From Megalopta genalis (taxonomy: Eukaryota; Arthropoda; Insecta; Hymenoptera; Halictidae), in the NCBI RefSeq assembly GCF_051020955.1, contig NC_135029.1, positions 3,558,001 through 3,622,000 of the forward strand: 64,000 bases of DNA. The letters are read 5' to 3'. The notes beneath the pieces are model-generated. The model searched no databases. It was given only the letters and a program-made list of their open reading frames with translations, and was not told the origin of the DNA. Below, piece by piece: positions 47,476-60,668 of the stretch; positions within the stretch are counted from its first letter, which is position 1, and every line of letters begins with the position of its first letter. A program made the translations under genes and the position numbers.

Positions 47476-48492
47476 ACTCGTGATTTGATATATTCCTTTA
47501 ATAGAAGATGTTAACTGACCTTTAATGCGATTATAATTTGACGTCGGCATTTCAGATAAATTGATTATCTATTCCTAAAGTCGAAGATATTATTTTGGAG
47601 ATAAAAAATGTTGAACCGATTCAGCATCTAAGAATCTGTAAGTTCATTCAACGCTCACTTATTTACGGGAAGAACCGTTTAATATTATACGTTAAAATAA
47701 CTCGGATCCAGAATTAGATAATATAGATGAATAATTTAGTGTACGTAAATCATCGTTATACCCCAGAAAACGTTGGATATATTTAATCGGAATAATTCTA
47801 TATGATTCCGAGTGCCTGTTTTATCAACTAATTAATATCGTCGTTCTGGAATTAGAAGCTTGTTTAAAACATATTTTTCCAGTTTCTTTGTTTTAAATAA
47901 TTTAGTTCCCACAAACATTCTACATGGTTTGGAAAAATAACAGTTTCAATCATCAATGAATCACGCCAGTTTCAATTTGTGACGTATAATATTGGACTTA
48001 TTAATGATTTCACTGAATTTATAATTATTTACAAGTTTGTTATTTCATGCCTAAGTTTTGTTATGGATATGTAGATGCTATAATTTTAGTACAGTGCGTT
48101 AAAACAAAGGACGTACAAGAAAATAAAAAATTCGTTTATTTACTTTAATTAGATTGCACATTTTTATGAAAATATAAATAATTTAGACAGAGTTGAGCAA
48201 AAGATAAATATATATATATATAAATACTTATATATTCAATGTTAATAAAGCTATACAAACTATTTGAAATTTTAACAAAATTTTGTACATTATTGTATTC
48301 AATAAAAAGTTGTTTATGCGAACTCTGTTTATGTGAATGAAATTTTAACAGCGTCCGATTATATAAATTGTTTAAAAGAATGAATTCCGAAACATACAGA
48401 TGCAATCGATGCAGTAAATAGAGCACAGCAAGAATTAAACATGATTCTACTAGGGATAATTGAAACGAAACTATATGATTAATTATTATAAA

Positions 48493-48830
48493 TAATAACT
48501 AACGATTAATATGTTATCTTTTTGAATTGTTGCATTTATATTATTTTGAATTGCATACTAATCTTTATATCCAATGCATGATAAAAATGTTGTTTAGAAA
48601 TGAGTGTTGAAATAATTTGCGACGAAACTTGTAATTACCAACTTTTTAAATGAAACTAATTTTAGTTCTAGCATTTCAGTTCAACTACTAATGATTAATA
48701 TTACGTTTTCCTGAATTTTTGCATTCCTATTATTCTGAATTGCACACCATTATGTCTAATGAATAATAGAAATGTTTAATTCGATATAATTTATTTTTGC
48801 AACTTTGTTTCGAAATGTTATTTAAACCCT
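48493..48830. repeat. Old tandem duplication, two copies
   Basis: The segment starting TAACGATTAATATGTTATCT (about 48500) recurs as TAATGATTAATATTACGTTT (about 48690), with TTGCATTTATATTATTTTGA matched by TTGCATTCCTATTATTCTGA and both continuing through similar GAATTGCA sequence. The period is about 195 bases and divergence is substantial. Confidence 0.55.
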
Positions 48831-50200
48831 TAATTATTTAAATAAGCATAGGATTGAATCCATTTATATAAACGTAAATTCTGATTACTTGAACGAACAC
48901 TCGCAAATGGTGAGAATAATTGTTGAATTCCTGTTACGTGAACGCGTTTCAGTGGCATGAACGATTTCACATAAATAAACTTCCACTGTACTGCGTGTTC
49001 GCAAGTGCTATAAATGTGTGAAATCAACAATTTAGCCACTGTATTTCAACATGCACTAAAAACGTTGCAACATTGCGTAGCCGAATTATCCCATCGTATA
49101 AGCGTAGAGTATTATCGGATCGAATAACAGGTGTACAGGTAAACGAAGCAAACAATAGGGAGCCAACAAATTAACATTGCCGTTTATGCCGTCACTCCTG
49201 TTTCATTGTTTATCGTCGCAGAGGTGCGTATATACGTGTTAAACGCTCAAGTAGAATGTTCAAGAGAAAATGTAGGAGGATCATGAATGAACCGTGACAC
49301 AAGCTCGCGAACTCGACACCGATCCTTGAATGAATCTAACTATTCCTGTGCAGGGTTTCATGTACATAGGTGCAGAATCCCCGTAGCCGCGCTCCATGTA
49401 TGAATGAACGCAGAAATAGCTCCGCCAGGAAGTGGTGCTATAATAAATACCTCGTCTACCGACTCCTCTCCGGATTTATCCCTTCTCTGACATGCTAATC
49501 ATACATCTCTTCAAATTGAAAGGTTCTTAATAATGATAATAAGGAAGGTCGATCCGTCTCTGTTAACTCGGCTAATTGAATCGCTCGTTTCCAAGACAGT
49601 CTTTCCAGTCTTCCCGATCGTTCCAGGCCGCGTGTTGTAATAGCACCGACGACTCCAAATATACCCATTAACGAATGACCGTATTCGAGGAGTATCTAGA
49701 TACCGCGGCGAGACCGTTCGAAGGAAACCCGCGCTTGTTAAACATTCACGAGCCTCAACGCCGATGGTACAGGTGTATGTATACCTAATGCGTGAACAGT
49801 TTATTGTCGGGGACGATTGCGAGCGACGACCTCCCCTGTTCTTTGATATTCAAATCGGACCCGTCGCAGACTACCTACAACTTTTACAAGTTTCCGACGC
49901 GGTGACTACCTTCGGCTACTTGATCTTTCTCTAACGTAAATATAACGTTCCGAGCCATGAAACGATGAAATACTTGCTCGAGTAAATATTGTGCGAATAC
50001 AGATCCTTGTGATTCCACTGTCTGTTCTACCAAGGATTTTCTTGATTTTTCCATTAGTTTGCTTTGATTCGATGTGGCGCTCCAGTCACAAAATATTAAT
50101 CCAGCTCCTGGCGTTGGCGGTATTGATTTGGAGATCTCGAAAAGGTATAGCATATTAAATATTTTCTTTTCTTGGACTTCTTTAACTATCAAGTTTTCCG
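48831..50200. other. GC-richer patch, no clear gene
   Basis: From about 49040 to 49900 GC content is raised and CpG is common. No repeats and no ORF over 60 codons lie there, apart from the minus-strand frame at 49884-50215 described below. The sequence looks like single-copy DNA. Confidence 0.35.
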
Positions 50201-50706
50201 ACAATAATTTTCCTTCCAGATAGAAGCATTTATACCAGAAAAAAATATATCGTGCAAATATTATATCAAATGGGGATTTACAAGTGGATACCTTATGCTA
50301 AAATTGTCAGGATTTTGATGTAAGTATGGTGGAACATATTTTCGCAAATATATTTGATACGTGTATTTTTTGTCTGACGACATTCGCGTTGAAGGAGTAA
50401 GAACGAGATTTAATATTGGAAGTGACATATTTGGTTGTGTATTTTGCAGACATACAGTTCAATACAAAATGTGGTTATACATGCAGATGTTATAAATAAA
50501 TAAATATTATTACATTATTATACTGCAATCTTTTTTGTCAAACGTTTATCCGTTTCTAGGACGTTAAAGTGTGAAAAGTCTGTATCTAACAATAAGTGCA
50601 AACGATTGGAATGTTTTATATTGTAACGAAAACTATCACAATTGACTTCTACTTGCATTTTCTGGTAGATCTTGTCCTTAAGATCAAAGAAATAGTAAAC
50701 TGACAT
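49884..50706 (-). CDS. Candidate multi-exon hypothetical gene (weak)
   Basis: Three protein-like frames lie in series on the minus strand: 50706-50518 (starting MSVYYFFDLKDKIYQKMQVE), 50428-50261 (56 codons, containing DKKYTYQIYLRKYVPPYLHQ) and 50215-49884 (containing NMLYLFEISKSIPPTPGAG and SKLMEKSRKSLVEQTVE). Composition is more protein-like than elsewhere in the window. Possible splice signals exist (donor GTATAA after 50524, acceptor GTCAG before 50373, donor GTATCC after 50292, donor GTAGTC near 49912). The intron phases I derive do not agree, however, so no continuous product can be built. I recognise no family. It may be a decayed gene, a wrongly guessed exon set, or chance. Confidence 0.25.
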
Positions 50707-51194
50707 GGTATTTTAAATTTGGCTGAGTGAGTAGATGTCTGAAAATAACAATAGTGTTAGGTATAGAAATAATGGTAGTTCGAACAATCGTTCAAGTTTC
50801 ACTTAGTTATTTTTTCCAAAGAGAGCCACAATTCGTAGCTTCGTGCGATTTTTATGAAAATGGGATCTCTTATGCTTTTGAAGTTGCCGAATTTGAATAC
50901 GTCAACAAAAATACAGACGCTATCGACATAAGCATTGCATTTAACTCATTTTTTGTGAATATTAATAATATTTTGATATTTGGCTATAATTATATAAATG
51001 AAATATAAAATTTAATATAACGATTTTAATGTCAACATCTTTAACATTGGCATTTTTAACTTGAATATCTTAAAAACAGGTAGAAATTGTTCGGTTGTAT
51101 ATCATAGTTGACATTTTATTTTCAGTCATGAATCTTGTTAGAGCATACTGTGGCATTATAATAATAATAATGTGATATAATTATAATAATAATG

Positions 51195-51833
51195 TGACAC
51201 AATACAATACAATACATTTTTCAAAATTGAACTAAATGACTTGAATTTTCTTTAGATGACAAAGGAACTAGTCTACTAGATGATGGCTAAAAAGCTTTTT
51301 CTTAATTTTGCTATTGCTTAGAATGAAAAGAAAAAATTAAAAACCCTTGTTTTTTAACTTTTTTATGTGAGCCTATAACGAAAATTTAAAAAATGTCTTT
51401 TATTGATCTCGGTATGTTATATGCGTGCTGAAAATTTGATCGTAACCGATTAACCCAGAGTCGAGCTACAGGCGATTTCTTACACTTTTTCATTAAAATT
51501 GTGCTAAAATTGCGAGTTTTGCGATGCTTATTTTGTTGTAACTCCCAACAACGTGAAACGATGTTTATAAAATTTTCAACATGCATATAAATTACCGAGG
51601 CTACGAAAGACATTTTTTAAATTTTCGTTATAGGCTCAGATAAAAAAGTTAAAAAACGAGATTTTTATTTCTTTGTCATTCCAAGTAATAGCAAAATTAA
51701 AAAAAGATCATTTCTGTCATCGTCTAGTAGGCTAGTCTTACTGTCATCTCAAAAAATTCAAGTCACTTAGTTCAGTTTTAAAATAGTTATTGCGTTTTAA
51801 AAAGTGTACGAACAACTCTTGTGAGCCACTGTA
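51195..51833. mobile_element. Inverted-repeat element ending ...GAGCCACTGTA
   Basis: The left arm from about 51215 (TTGAACTAAATGACTTGAAT, then GCCTATAACGAAAATTTAAA AAATGTC) is reverse-complemented in the right arm (GACATTTTTTAAATTTTCGT, then ATTCAAGTCACTTAGTTCAG). The right edge, CTTGTGAGCCACTGTA, is a terminus seen on many hymenopteran MITEs in my recollection. The left edge is eroded. The middle, about 51400-51590, is unique. It is non-coding. Confidence 0.7.
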
Positions 51834-52290
51834 TCTTATATTAAAATATGACAACGATTTAAGACCGATAAGAGGCACAAGGTGCAATTCAAAAATATTT
51901 TGCGACGCTTATGTGCAAGTGCTCGACATATCAAAAATTTAACTGGACGCATTAAAGATGTTACCATCTTTAAGTCATTACACAGTATGATAATCCGTCA
52001 ACTTCGACGATCTATATTCCAGCTACCAAGTACGATATAAATAACACACACAGCGAGGCAAAGTTACGAAGTTGTATCACAATCAAAGAATGTTTGATAG
52101 AAACGAGATAAAGCGATGATGTTTTTTACGTTGAAGCTGAAATGTTGCAGAGTAAGGGAGGAATGGAAAGAATACAAGACTCATAGTTTTCTATTATGAA
52201 ACAAGCCGATCAACGCTGTCGACAGGGAGAACAAGATTTATTGTTGAAGCGAACATCGATAAAACGCAACGAAAATGAAATTGATGTATC
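51834..52290. other. Non-coding spacer
   Basis: No ORF, repeat or RNA feature recognised. Confidence 0.4.
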
Positions 52291-53420
52291 TTGCAATGTG
52301 AAATGGCATGTGTGAAAAGCGACGGTTTACTCGAGGCATCCGCTTACAGTGTTACGACCGAGTATGACGTTGCGACGAAGCGCATCGAGCGTCGCGGTGC
52401 GCGTGAAGTTGAAGAATTTCTCTATTTACACGTGCTCGGGGCAGCAATCTCGGTCCGCGGCAACCGGACTCAAGTTACCTTTCAGCGGTTCGTCACCGGA
52501 CGATCCCGTGACACTAGTTGCCAAGCGAATTTATCGTTCGCAGGACGCCGGGCCAAGGCGGTCCAAGGCGGTCCAAGGCGGGCCGGTCCGGGCCAAGGAG
52601 TCGACGGACAGCGGACGGGTTTCTGGGGTATAGTTCCATCGTTAAGGAGCCGGAGTGGTTGTGGGTTGGATAGGGAGATGGTTTAGGGTCCATACATAGA
52701 AGGAGCCGGGCACGTATAAGGACGGAACGTGTGGGGTATTGACTAGCCGGCTGGTCCCGGCAAGGGTTGCGGCTAAGACGGAGCAGAAGAGGGACGAAGA
52801 GGGCCGGTGTATCTAAAGGAACGGAAGGAGGTGGACGTCAGCCAAGGGAGAACACACGGCTGGCGAAAGCGAGAAAGCGAAATCGGAAGAGAGGACTGAG
52901 GAGAAGGAGGAGACCAGCTGGGAGAAGAGGAGGGAGCGAGGAGAGTGATCTCTCTCATTGCTAAAGGTGGTTCTAGGTTGGAGGGATGAGACGCGTAGTA
53001 GGGTGGTCGGGTGGACTACCTAAGACTGATATGGATTGTAGATTATTCTGGACCTCGGGGTGCGGCTTGGCCAAGGGTTAGTATCTCAGAACCCTTGGCG
53101 TTTACCTCTACCTCCTCTCTTCTTCTGCCTCTGCCTCGTTCTCATCCCGCGTTACCAAACCTCTCGGCGTCCACTCACACTATCCCTTCAACATCCACCG
53201 ATCTCTTCGTGCTTCCTGCCAACCCTCCGCGCTGTTGCCCACCACCCACCTCGCGGCTTCTCGCAGTAGCAGTTCGTCTGTTCCGACGTGGCTAGGCCTG
53301 CGGCCGATTACATGCCTTTCCGTAATCCGATGTTGCGCGAATCCCGCGTTTCAGGTCAATTCCCTGTGTTCTCGAAGATTCAAAACCTGCGGAATTTCCG
53401 TGGCAGACATTTACTGATAA
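52291..53420. other. GC-rich patch
   Basis: The most GC-rich block in the second half of the window, purine-biased at about 52650-52980 and pyrimidine-rich at 53095-53290. Plus-strand ORFs of 131 and 94 codons overlap in different frames and have no domain. It could be a promoter or regulatory region, or an unrecognised exon. Confidence 0.35.
52551..52600. repeat. 10-bp minisatellite GGTCCAAGGC
   Basis: Five degenerate units of GGYCCAAGGCG follow one another, two of them identical. Confidence 0.85.
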
Positions 53421-53454
53421 GATCGCTGCATAACTGATCCTGTTGTATATTATA

Positions 53455-53700
53455 TACCAGGTGTCCCATTTTAATCCTTCACAACCGAACTGGCAGACGA
53501 ATTGGTCGGTACCGGGAGAGATTTGTTTCTTTTGCAACTGACCTCGCCGAAGGAACTTTGTCGTCGATGATTTGATATAGGGAAACAGAATTTTATAATT
53601 AAAATAGTCTCTGCGTGTTCCGTGTTTTATATACATTTTTATACATGCGTCAGTCAATTGATAGCATAAATCGAGCATGTTTCTTTTATGAAATTAAACT
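53455..53700. other. Possible isolated MITE end
   Basis: TATACCAGGTGTCCCATTTT at 53455 looks like the terminus of a TA-targeting element. I could not find the inverted partner downstream, so only the end is noted. Confidence 0.3.
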
Positions 53701-54858
53701 TGGTCTAAACATTGCAGAAACAGACTAGGGACGATGGGGTTCAGAAAAATTATTTCAATGGTTTTTCCGATGATGATTAACTTGAAGATTCTGCAGGCTT
53801 ATTTCTATTAATATATAATGTGTTTACGATGTAAGTTGTGAAAGATGCGAGAGTAGTGATATTTATTTGTGTGTCAGACAAAATTGTGTAAACTTGTGTA
53901 AGTTTACTTGTGTAAACTTAAATTGAGAGATTTTTATTAATGTTTCTAATCTGATTTGTATAATATAATTGTTATTATATAGTAGTGTATTTTACTAAAA
54001 TGTTAAACAATTATGTGTCACTATCGAAACTTATTCGACAGTAACTTTTTCCAAATGATCAACGTTATATGACCGTATTTATTCACGAAATAGATGCCAT
54101 GCAAATCGAAACTAATTTTCATTAAATATGAACTAACATCATAATCTTTTATGTAAACAGAAATAAAGTTTTTTCAATTTTATACAATCGATATTTATAG
54201 TCCTTATTTGGATGATCAATATCATCGCTGTACATTTGTAAATCGTTTTTAAACTGATTGTGCCTCGTGTCATATTTATTTAGATGATATGTAATAAATA
54301 ATATCAACGATATACATTTCATTAATATCCATGTAACATTTGTAAATAAATTCCGTCGAGGCATAAAGATTTTACTAAAATTATGGCAAATTTTGAAATT
54401 TTGTGAGTGCTTCCAATTTTTTTGTTAACATAAGCTGTTGATGCTTTAATATTTTAATTTGAATTTTCTATTCTGTAATGCGGAAAATTATTACATACTA
54501 TTGCTTCGCGAAACAGCCATTCCGAGACGAATTCATTGATCTATGACACGTCCGTCTTTAAAGGTCAATCGACGTCACTTATCGCGAACGTTTAAAGACT
54601 TCCTAAGTTTCTTTGAAGGTTCACAAACCTTACCCTACTGAAGTTATTCGGCAATTCTCGTGTTTACAAACACGGGAAATCTTTTGCTGGGCTATTACAC
54701 CGAAATTGCTTCGAAGAAATTGGTATTACTGCGACTTCCATTACATTGTTCGGTAGCGATTCGATGCGCATTACACGTCACGCTAAATTCTTCATATGAT
54801 TCTAAAAACTACTAAAAGAAAGATCAAGATTAGTCGATTTATATATATATATATATAT
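53701..54858. other. AT-rich stretch, nothing recognised
   Basis: No gene or pairable repeat. The direct triplet of GTGTAAACTTGTGTAAGTTT type near 53885-53920 is a small local repeat. Confidence 0.4.
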
Positions 54859-55168
<310 letters not shown>

Positions 55169-57314
55169 TAACATATTTGAACATGTCTCGGATAAAAGTT
55201 CATCGCGCGAATAAATAAATTCCGAACGTCCAACAACATTCCTTAATATAATGTGTTGTTTCCGAAATAATTACGTTAACAAAGTCGAGTACGTTTCATA
55301 CTGAATAGGGATCGGTTTACATATCTGATCATGTCTTATCGTTTCTATTTGTTCGAAATGCCACATTAAATCTGTCAGTTTTTACCGTCTCGTGAAGAGT
55401 TTTTATTTCGAAACGAAATCCGATATTAAATTTTATTAAGGAATACGAAATCGTTCTACTGGATTCGAAATGGTTTACGAAGTATAAGCTGTATATGAAT
55501 ATAAAATTTCACTTTGAACACTTTTCTAGTACTAAATTAATTTTGTTTTGTTTCAACAGGTTTGACCAAATGTAAAAACACGTCCTGAGGTTGTAAAATT
55601 GACTTTGCAATATTGGTGATAGAAAATGATTCTATAGATTATAACAAAGTTATAAATTTAGAATGCACTTGTCTTTGCAACCTTAATTTAAAATGGTTAC
55701 GGTGAGTGTTGTAACTGCAACTTCTCATGAATTTTCGGAGGTATTAAAACTTTTCCATTACGTTCTTCGTCGCAAGTTTAGTTACTTGAAAACATTAAGT
55801 TCTCTTAATTCTTCCGTAATTTTAAATGAACTATTCTAATATTTTCACGCAAATATTTAAGATCAACATTACGAAGTTAAGAAGATTTTATCAGTTCTGT
55901 CTAAGTCAATAATCTTTTTATCATGTAAATCATCTACTGTAAATAAAAGTCAATTTTACTTATGTAAAGGAATATGTATCGTTTATATAATCATAGTAGA
56001 AACGTTTATTCTAGGTGATAACGTATCTAAATAATACAATGCTTAAAAACAATGCTAAATGTACGGCTGAAGTAGTCCCTACTGTAATTAAAAAGTTAGC
56101 GAATTGAGATAATCAGTTGTTCTTTATTCAACTTTCGATTCACGAACCATGCGTTCCATAAATTTCGACAAATCAATCGCGCGAGTGTCTTTCTTGTATG
56201 CAACGTCCAAAAATAATTCACGTTTTACGATATTCTTCACCGAAAACTCCTTCTATTTCATCTACCTTTTAAGATCAAGTCCGTAGGCATTTGGCTCTCG
56301 TTCTTTGGCTCTTGGCCACTCTAAAGATCCAGTGCTTGTAATCGAGTAAAAGAAATAGCGTGGACTTTCGAGGGATCTACTAATATTTTTGTGTAAGAGA
56401 CAGTTTCAGAGATAATAGGATTTGCAATTACCCGAGTGCCGTCTAATGATAGCGTAGCAATAATAACAATAACAAGATAATCAGAATCGGATATAGTCAG
56501 AAAATGTATGAACGGTTTAAATATTTATGGGGAGGAGTCTCTGATGTCTCAATCTTCATAAATTTCTCCAAATAGATTGTCGATACTAAAGTCTCTCACC
56601 AAAAATTAGATTACTCTTTACACAAACGTTTCCAAAACGATGCCAGACCGATCTGCAGGTCCGTCAAGTCAGTCGCGTCGTTGTTCCTTATAGATCACGC
56701 ATCCAGAGCACACCATTTTTACGGTTAGGCCCGCGAAGTAGCGGTGCATTGTTAATGACGGTTGATGACAGTTGTTACAGCTTAGTTGGCGACTATTAGT
56801 TTCTCGTGTACCTGGTACGCCTCGGCACACGCTCGGTAATTACGTGTACGTTCCGTCGACCGGTGTTCTAGAACATAAAGCTACCTATACACTCGGCACA
56901 TCTTGGGCCTGGCATCTTGATTTGCGTCGATTTCGTATCCAGTCGTTGGAAAATGTTTTACATTTTCCTTCATCCCTGACTTTAACACCGAATCTACCGT
57001 GTCGATCAAAATGACCGGCTTTATATGTACAAAACATTTCATTTTGAAATTGTTGAAGCTATACAGACACTCTCATAGAGGACATTTGTCTGTAAATCTT
57101 CTTTTCTGGGTGCATTGCGCGACTTGTTCATATCCAAATAAGTAGAGTAAGGGAGCCTCATATGAGACTCGTCTTTTTTCTTCAAATCGTAATTTTTAAT
57201 TAACGACACTTTTATCAACAGTACATACACGTCTAGAAACTAAAATATTTAAATATAAAAATCTACTGGAAAATACAGGAAAAGAACTCCGCTTGTTCGT
57301 AATAAAGGAAGAAT
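55169..57314. other. Gene-free stretch, GC-richer at 56.1-57.0 kb
   Basis: AT-rich up to about 56.1 kb, then moderately GC-rich to 57.0 kb with an 80-codon ORF lacking motifs. No repeats are seen. Confidence 0.4.
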
Positions 57315-57735
57315 TAAAAATATGCAAATTCACAGATTTGAAAAATGGGTTTCTGATATGAAACCGAGTTTAACTTTTTCAGGAAACGTCACAGACTTCG
57401 TGCACCCATTGGCAATACTTTATACATACATTGAATTCATTGTTCATCATTTACGTCTAAAGAGTAAAGACCTGTACCAAACAAACATCTACGTCATAAC
57501 TTTCTTCATAATCACATTTTTCATCATTTAGAATAATTTCTTCTTCGTCATCTGTTGAACTATCACTTTCCTTAAGTTCCTTTATTATGGTTCTTTTGGG
57601 ATTATCTTTCTTGTTGCAGCATTTATAATAAGAACATCCAAAAATTTCATATTTGGAAACAATAACGTGTCAAATGTTAAGGAATTTTGAGGATAACTCT
57701 TCAATTTTTGATGATATACAACTAGTAAATCCTAA
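57315..57735 (-). pseudogene. Second copy of pogo/Tigger-like transposase tail
   Basis: On the minus strand the frame reads CCNKKDNPKRTIIKELKESD then SSTDDEEEIILNDE, the same acidic linker as at 20.58 kb, and continues out of frame as QCM, KYCQWVHEVCD. Flanking DNA on both sides also aligns with the 20.48-20.91 kb copy (for example TTTGACACGTTATTGTTTCC against TTTGACACGTTATCGTTACC). Multiple frameshifts are present. This supports a dispersed transposon rather than a host gene. Confidence 0.5.
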
Positions 57736-59103
57736 ACTTCATTGAATGCACTATACAATAGTGTTTCATAAAATAGTAATTCGTATAATTTTCAATGTTT
57801 TGTCGAATTCTATAATGTCTTTTCTTGTACATACTAATTAGTCAATACATTATATATAATTAAAAATTTAGGAAATTCAACTTCAGCCAGCATGTGTATA
57901 CAAACTGATTTTTGCAAAATTGAATTTTTCAATCTATCTAAATATATACTCCCTGAGTATATATTTCGTTAACAATCTAAAGTATAAACGAATGATTAAA
58001 TTAATTTATAAACAGTAAGAATTGAGAGTTTCAATAGCTATTTTTAAGAGAATATTATTTCTTAGATATTTTCCAAATCTAATATTTAAGACGTATCCAC
58101 TATAATTTGTACATAAATGAGAAACTGTTATAAATAAATTATGTACGTTTATGTATTTATCCGTCACGAAAATACCAAACTAGTAAAATTTTAAGTTCCG
58201 CACAATTTAGTTCATTCAAAGTATCGTTCGTCTACCGATGCTGTTAGTATAGGAAAACTATAATTTGTTAATTTCAGTCTCTGTATATTTATCCTGAAAA
58301 ATGTAGATTTATATAAATATTTAGAACATGTAATTGAAAAAAATGAAACTTGTAGGATTACATACTATTGCACAGAATTAAACTTTCAGAACTATCACTT
58401 TTTGAATACTTTATCACTTTTAACTCAAGAAACACTATTCGAGTCAGCGTAACTTTATACCAACCAAGTTTCGCACAAAACACTTTACCAGGATTTTAGA
58501 GGTATAAGCGTCTCCCTGTATCCTGCAACTGATATACTGGGTGCTTCCGAAATCATGGTGTAATCTATAATAAAATTCTATATAATAATAAAATTCTATA
58601 TAATAATAAAGTAAAATATAAATATATAATAATAAAATAGTAATAATATAAATAATAATAAAATAATCGCCTTTTTAAAAGTAGAGTATAAGTGCTATTG
58701 CATTGGAATCAATTGGCGTGTCTGTTCATGACTTGCCATTTCTATTTCCTATATGTAATAGTAGTACATATGCCTTTCGCAAGAGGGAACCTAAACATCA
58801 TTCGTCAGAATAACAACCTCAAGACAATCATTACACGTACAGACTCTTAAAAATTATTTCAATGGAATTTGAAGCCCATAGAAATTTTGTTTTTGCACGG
58901 AAGGTTTCATCAGAGTTAAACTAAAGTTGAAATTGTTTAATTATACTATTGTGCATTGTACCATAGCAAATCTGTGATAATGTAGAATTGTTATTGATCT
59001 GTATTGAATTTGTTATTATACTGAATATTAGGTTATCGAGATTACAATAAATTCGTAAAATGTATTATTTAGTATAGAGATGAGACATAATTAAATATGG
59101 GTA
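57736..59103. other. AT-rich stretch with AAT/TATA repeats
   Basis: No gene. A small tandem repeat of AAAATTCTATATAATAAT followed by an AATAAT-rich tract spans about 58568-58665. Nothing else is recognised. Confidence 0.45.
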
Positions 59104-59933
59104 TACAGGGTGTTTCACAATTATTTTAACAGCCGAAAATGAGGGGTAGCTGAGGTCATTTGAAGTATCTTTTTCCTTTGCGAAAATTCAATCTGCGGCT
59201 TTGTTTACGAGTTATTAACGGAAAACACTGACCAATGAGAGGTGACGGCGCGAAGTTCGAGAGCCCGTAGCACGAGGCTTTGACAGATGGTCGGGACGGA
59301 CTCGAGCCGCGTTCGAAGTATTGAACAAATCACGAAGCGAGAACTTCCGGATTTTTTTTTACTACGTAACAGTGATATTTTTAAGAAAAACGCTGTTCAT
59401 CTTTACTTTAGAACGTCTGAAGAATATTTACTAATTTTTCGGACCCGAAATAGTAAGTAATTTAACCGTGACGGCCGTTTTAATTTTCTAGTGTGCATGA
59501 CATCTTGTGTGTAACATATGAAATTTTTAAGCAAGGTGTACAGTCAAGATTAACAAAGTACGTAAATGATATTTTAATTTAAATAATTCCGTGTCCGAAC
59601 ACAGTTCAACGAATGATTCGCAAAGCTAATTTAATAAATAATAATCGTGTTAAAGGACGTAAGGGATATGTTTGTTAGAGAAATATGAAGAATATTATCA
59701 ATAAGAAACTCACCCATTTAGTTGTAAATCCACTTCATGCACGGAAATGTGTGCAGGATAGTGCATTGACCTCGTACAATGTATGATGAACTGCACAGCT
59801 GATCTGTATCCGACGGCGACGAACAGAAGGATATCTCCGGGCAGGCAATTTCAACGTTTACTTTCACTGCATTATCACTAAACACTGATCACTTGTCAAT
59901 AATGTGGACCAACTTTCCTGGGTTAATATGTAT

Positions 59934-59949
59934 GGCCCTGAAAAGAGCC
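59934..59949 (-). promoter_or_regulatory. Histone mRNA 3' stem-loop look-alike
   Basis: The minus strand reads GGCTCTTTTCAGGGCC, which fits the metazoan replication-dependent histone 3' end consensus exactly: a six-base stem with one G-U pair and a TTTC loop, preceded by an A/C-rich flank. No histone coding sequence is present upstream on that strand, where only an 11-bp minisatellite is found. It may be a captured piece of a histone gene or a chance 16-base hairpin. Confidence 0.4.
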
Positions 59950-59978
59950 GATTGTTTTATGCGGTTAAGTTAAATTAC

Positions 59979-60053
59979 TCAAGGTTATGTCAAGGTGATG
60001 TCAAGGTAATGTCAAGGTGATGTCAAGGTTATGTCAAGGTTATGTCAAGGTCA
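59979..60053. repeat. 11-bp minisatellite TCAAGGTKATG
   Basis: Six complete units of TCAAGGTTATG, TCAAGGTGATG or TCAAGGTAATG plus a partial seventh unit, all in the spacer of the large fold-back element. Confidence 0.95.
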
Positions 60054-60668
60054 ACATATGTTTCTTATTGATAATATTCTTCATATTTCTCTAACAAACA
60101 TATCCCTTACGACCTTTAACATGATTATTATTTATTAAATTAGCTTGCGAATCATTCGTTGAACTGTGTTCGGACACGGAATTATTTAAATTAAAATATC
60201 ATTTACGTACTTTGTGTTAATCTTCACTGTACACCTTGCTTAAAAATTTCATGTGTTACACACAAGATGTCATGCACACTAGAAAATTAAAACGGCCGTC
60301 ACGGTTGAATTACTTACTATTTCGGGTCCGAAAAATTAGTAAATATTCTTCAGACGTTCTAAAGTAAAGATAAACAGCGTTTTTCTTAAAAATATCACTG
60401 TTACGTAGTAAAAAAAAATCCGGAAAGTTCTCGCTTCGTGATTTGTTCAATACTTCGAACGCGGCTCGAGTCCGTCCCGACCATCTGTCAAAGCCTCGTG
60501 CTGCGGGCTCTCGAACTTCGCGCCGTCACCTTTCATTGGTCAGTGTTTTCCGTTAATAACTCGTAAACAAAGCCGCAGATTGCATTTTCGCAAATGAAAA
60601 AGTTACTTCAAATGACCTCAGCTACCCCTCATTTTCGGCTGTTAAAATAATTGTGGAACACCCTGTAT

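Larger units (their letters stand above)
59104..60668. mobile_element. Fold-back element, CAGGGTG family, copy 3 (large)
   Basis: The ends are TACAGGGTGTTTCACAATTA on the left and TAATTGTGGAACACCCTGTA on the right, with TA flanks. The arms are about 600 bases each (59104-59710 and 60061-60668) with only scattered mismatches. They carry the same subterminal blocks as the small copies at 24.9 and 34.2 kb (ACTGACCAATGAGAG, CAAATGACCTCAG) plus several hundred bases not found in those. The 350-bp spacer is not inverted and contains an 11-bp minisatellite and a histone-type stem-loop. No transposase ORF is seen. Confidence 0.9.
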
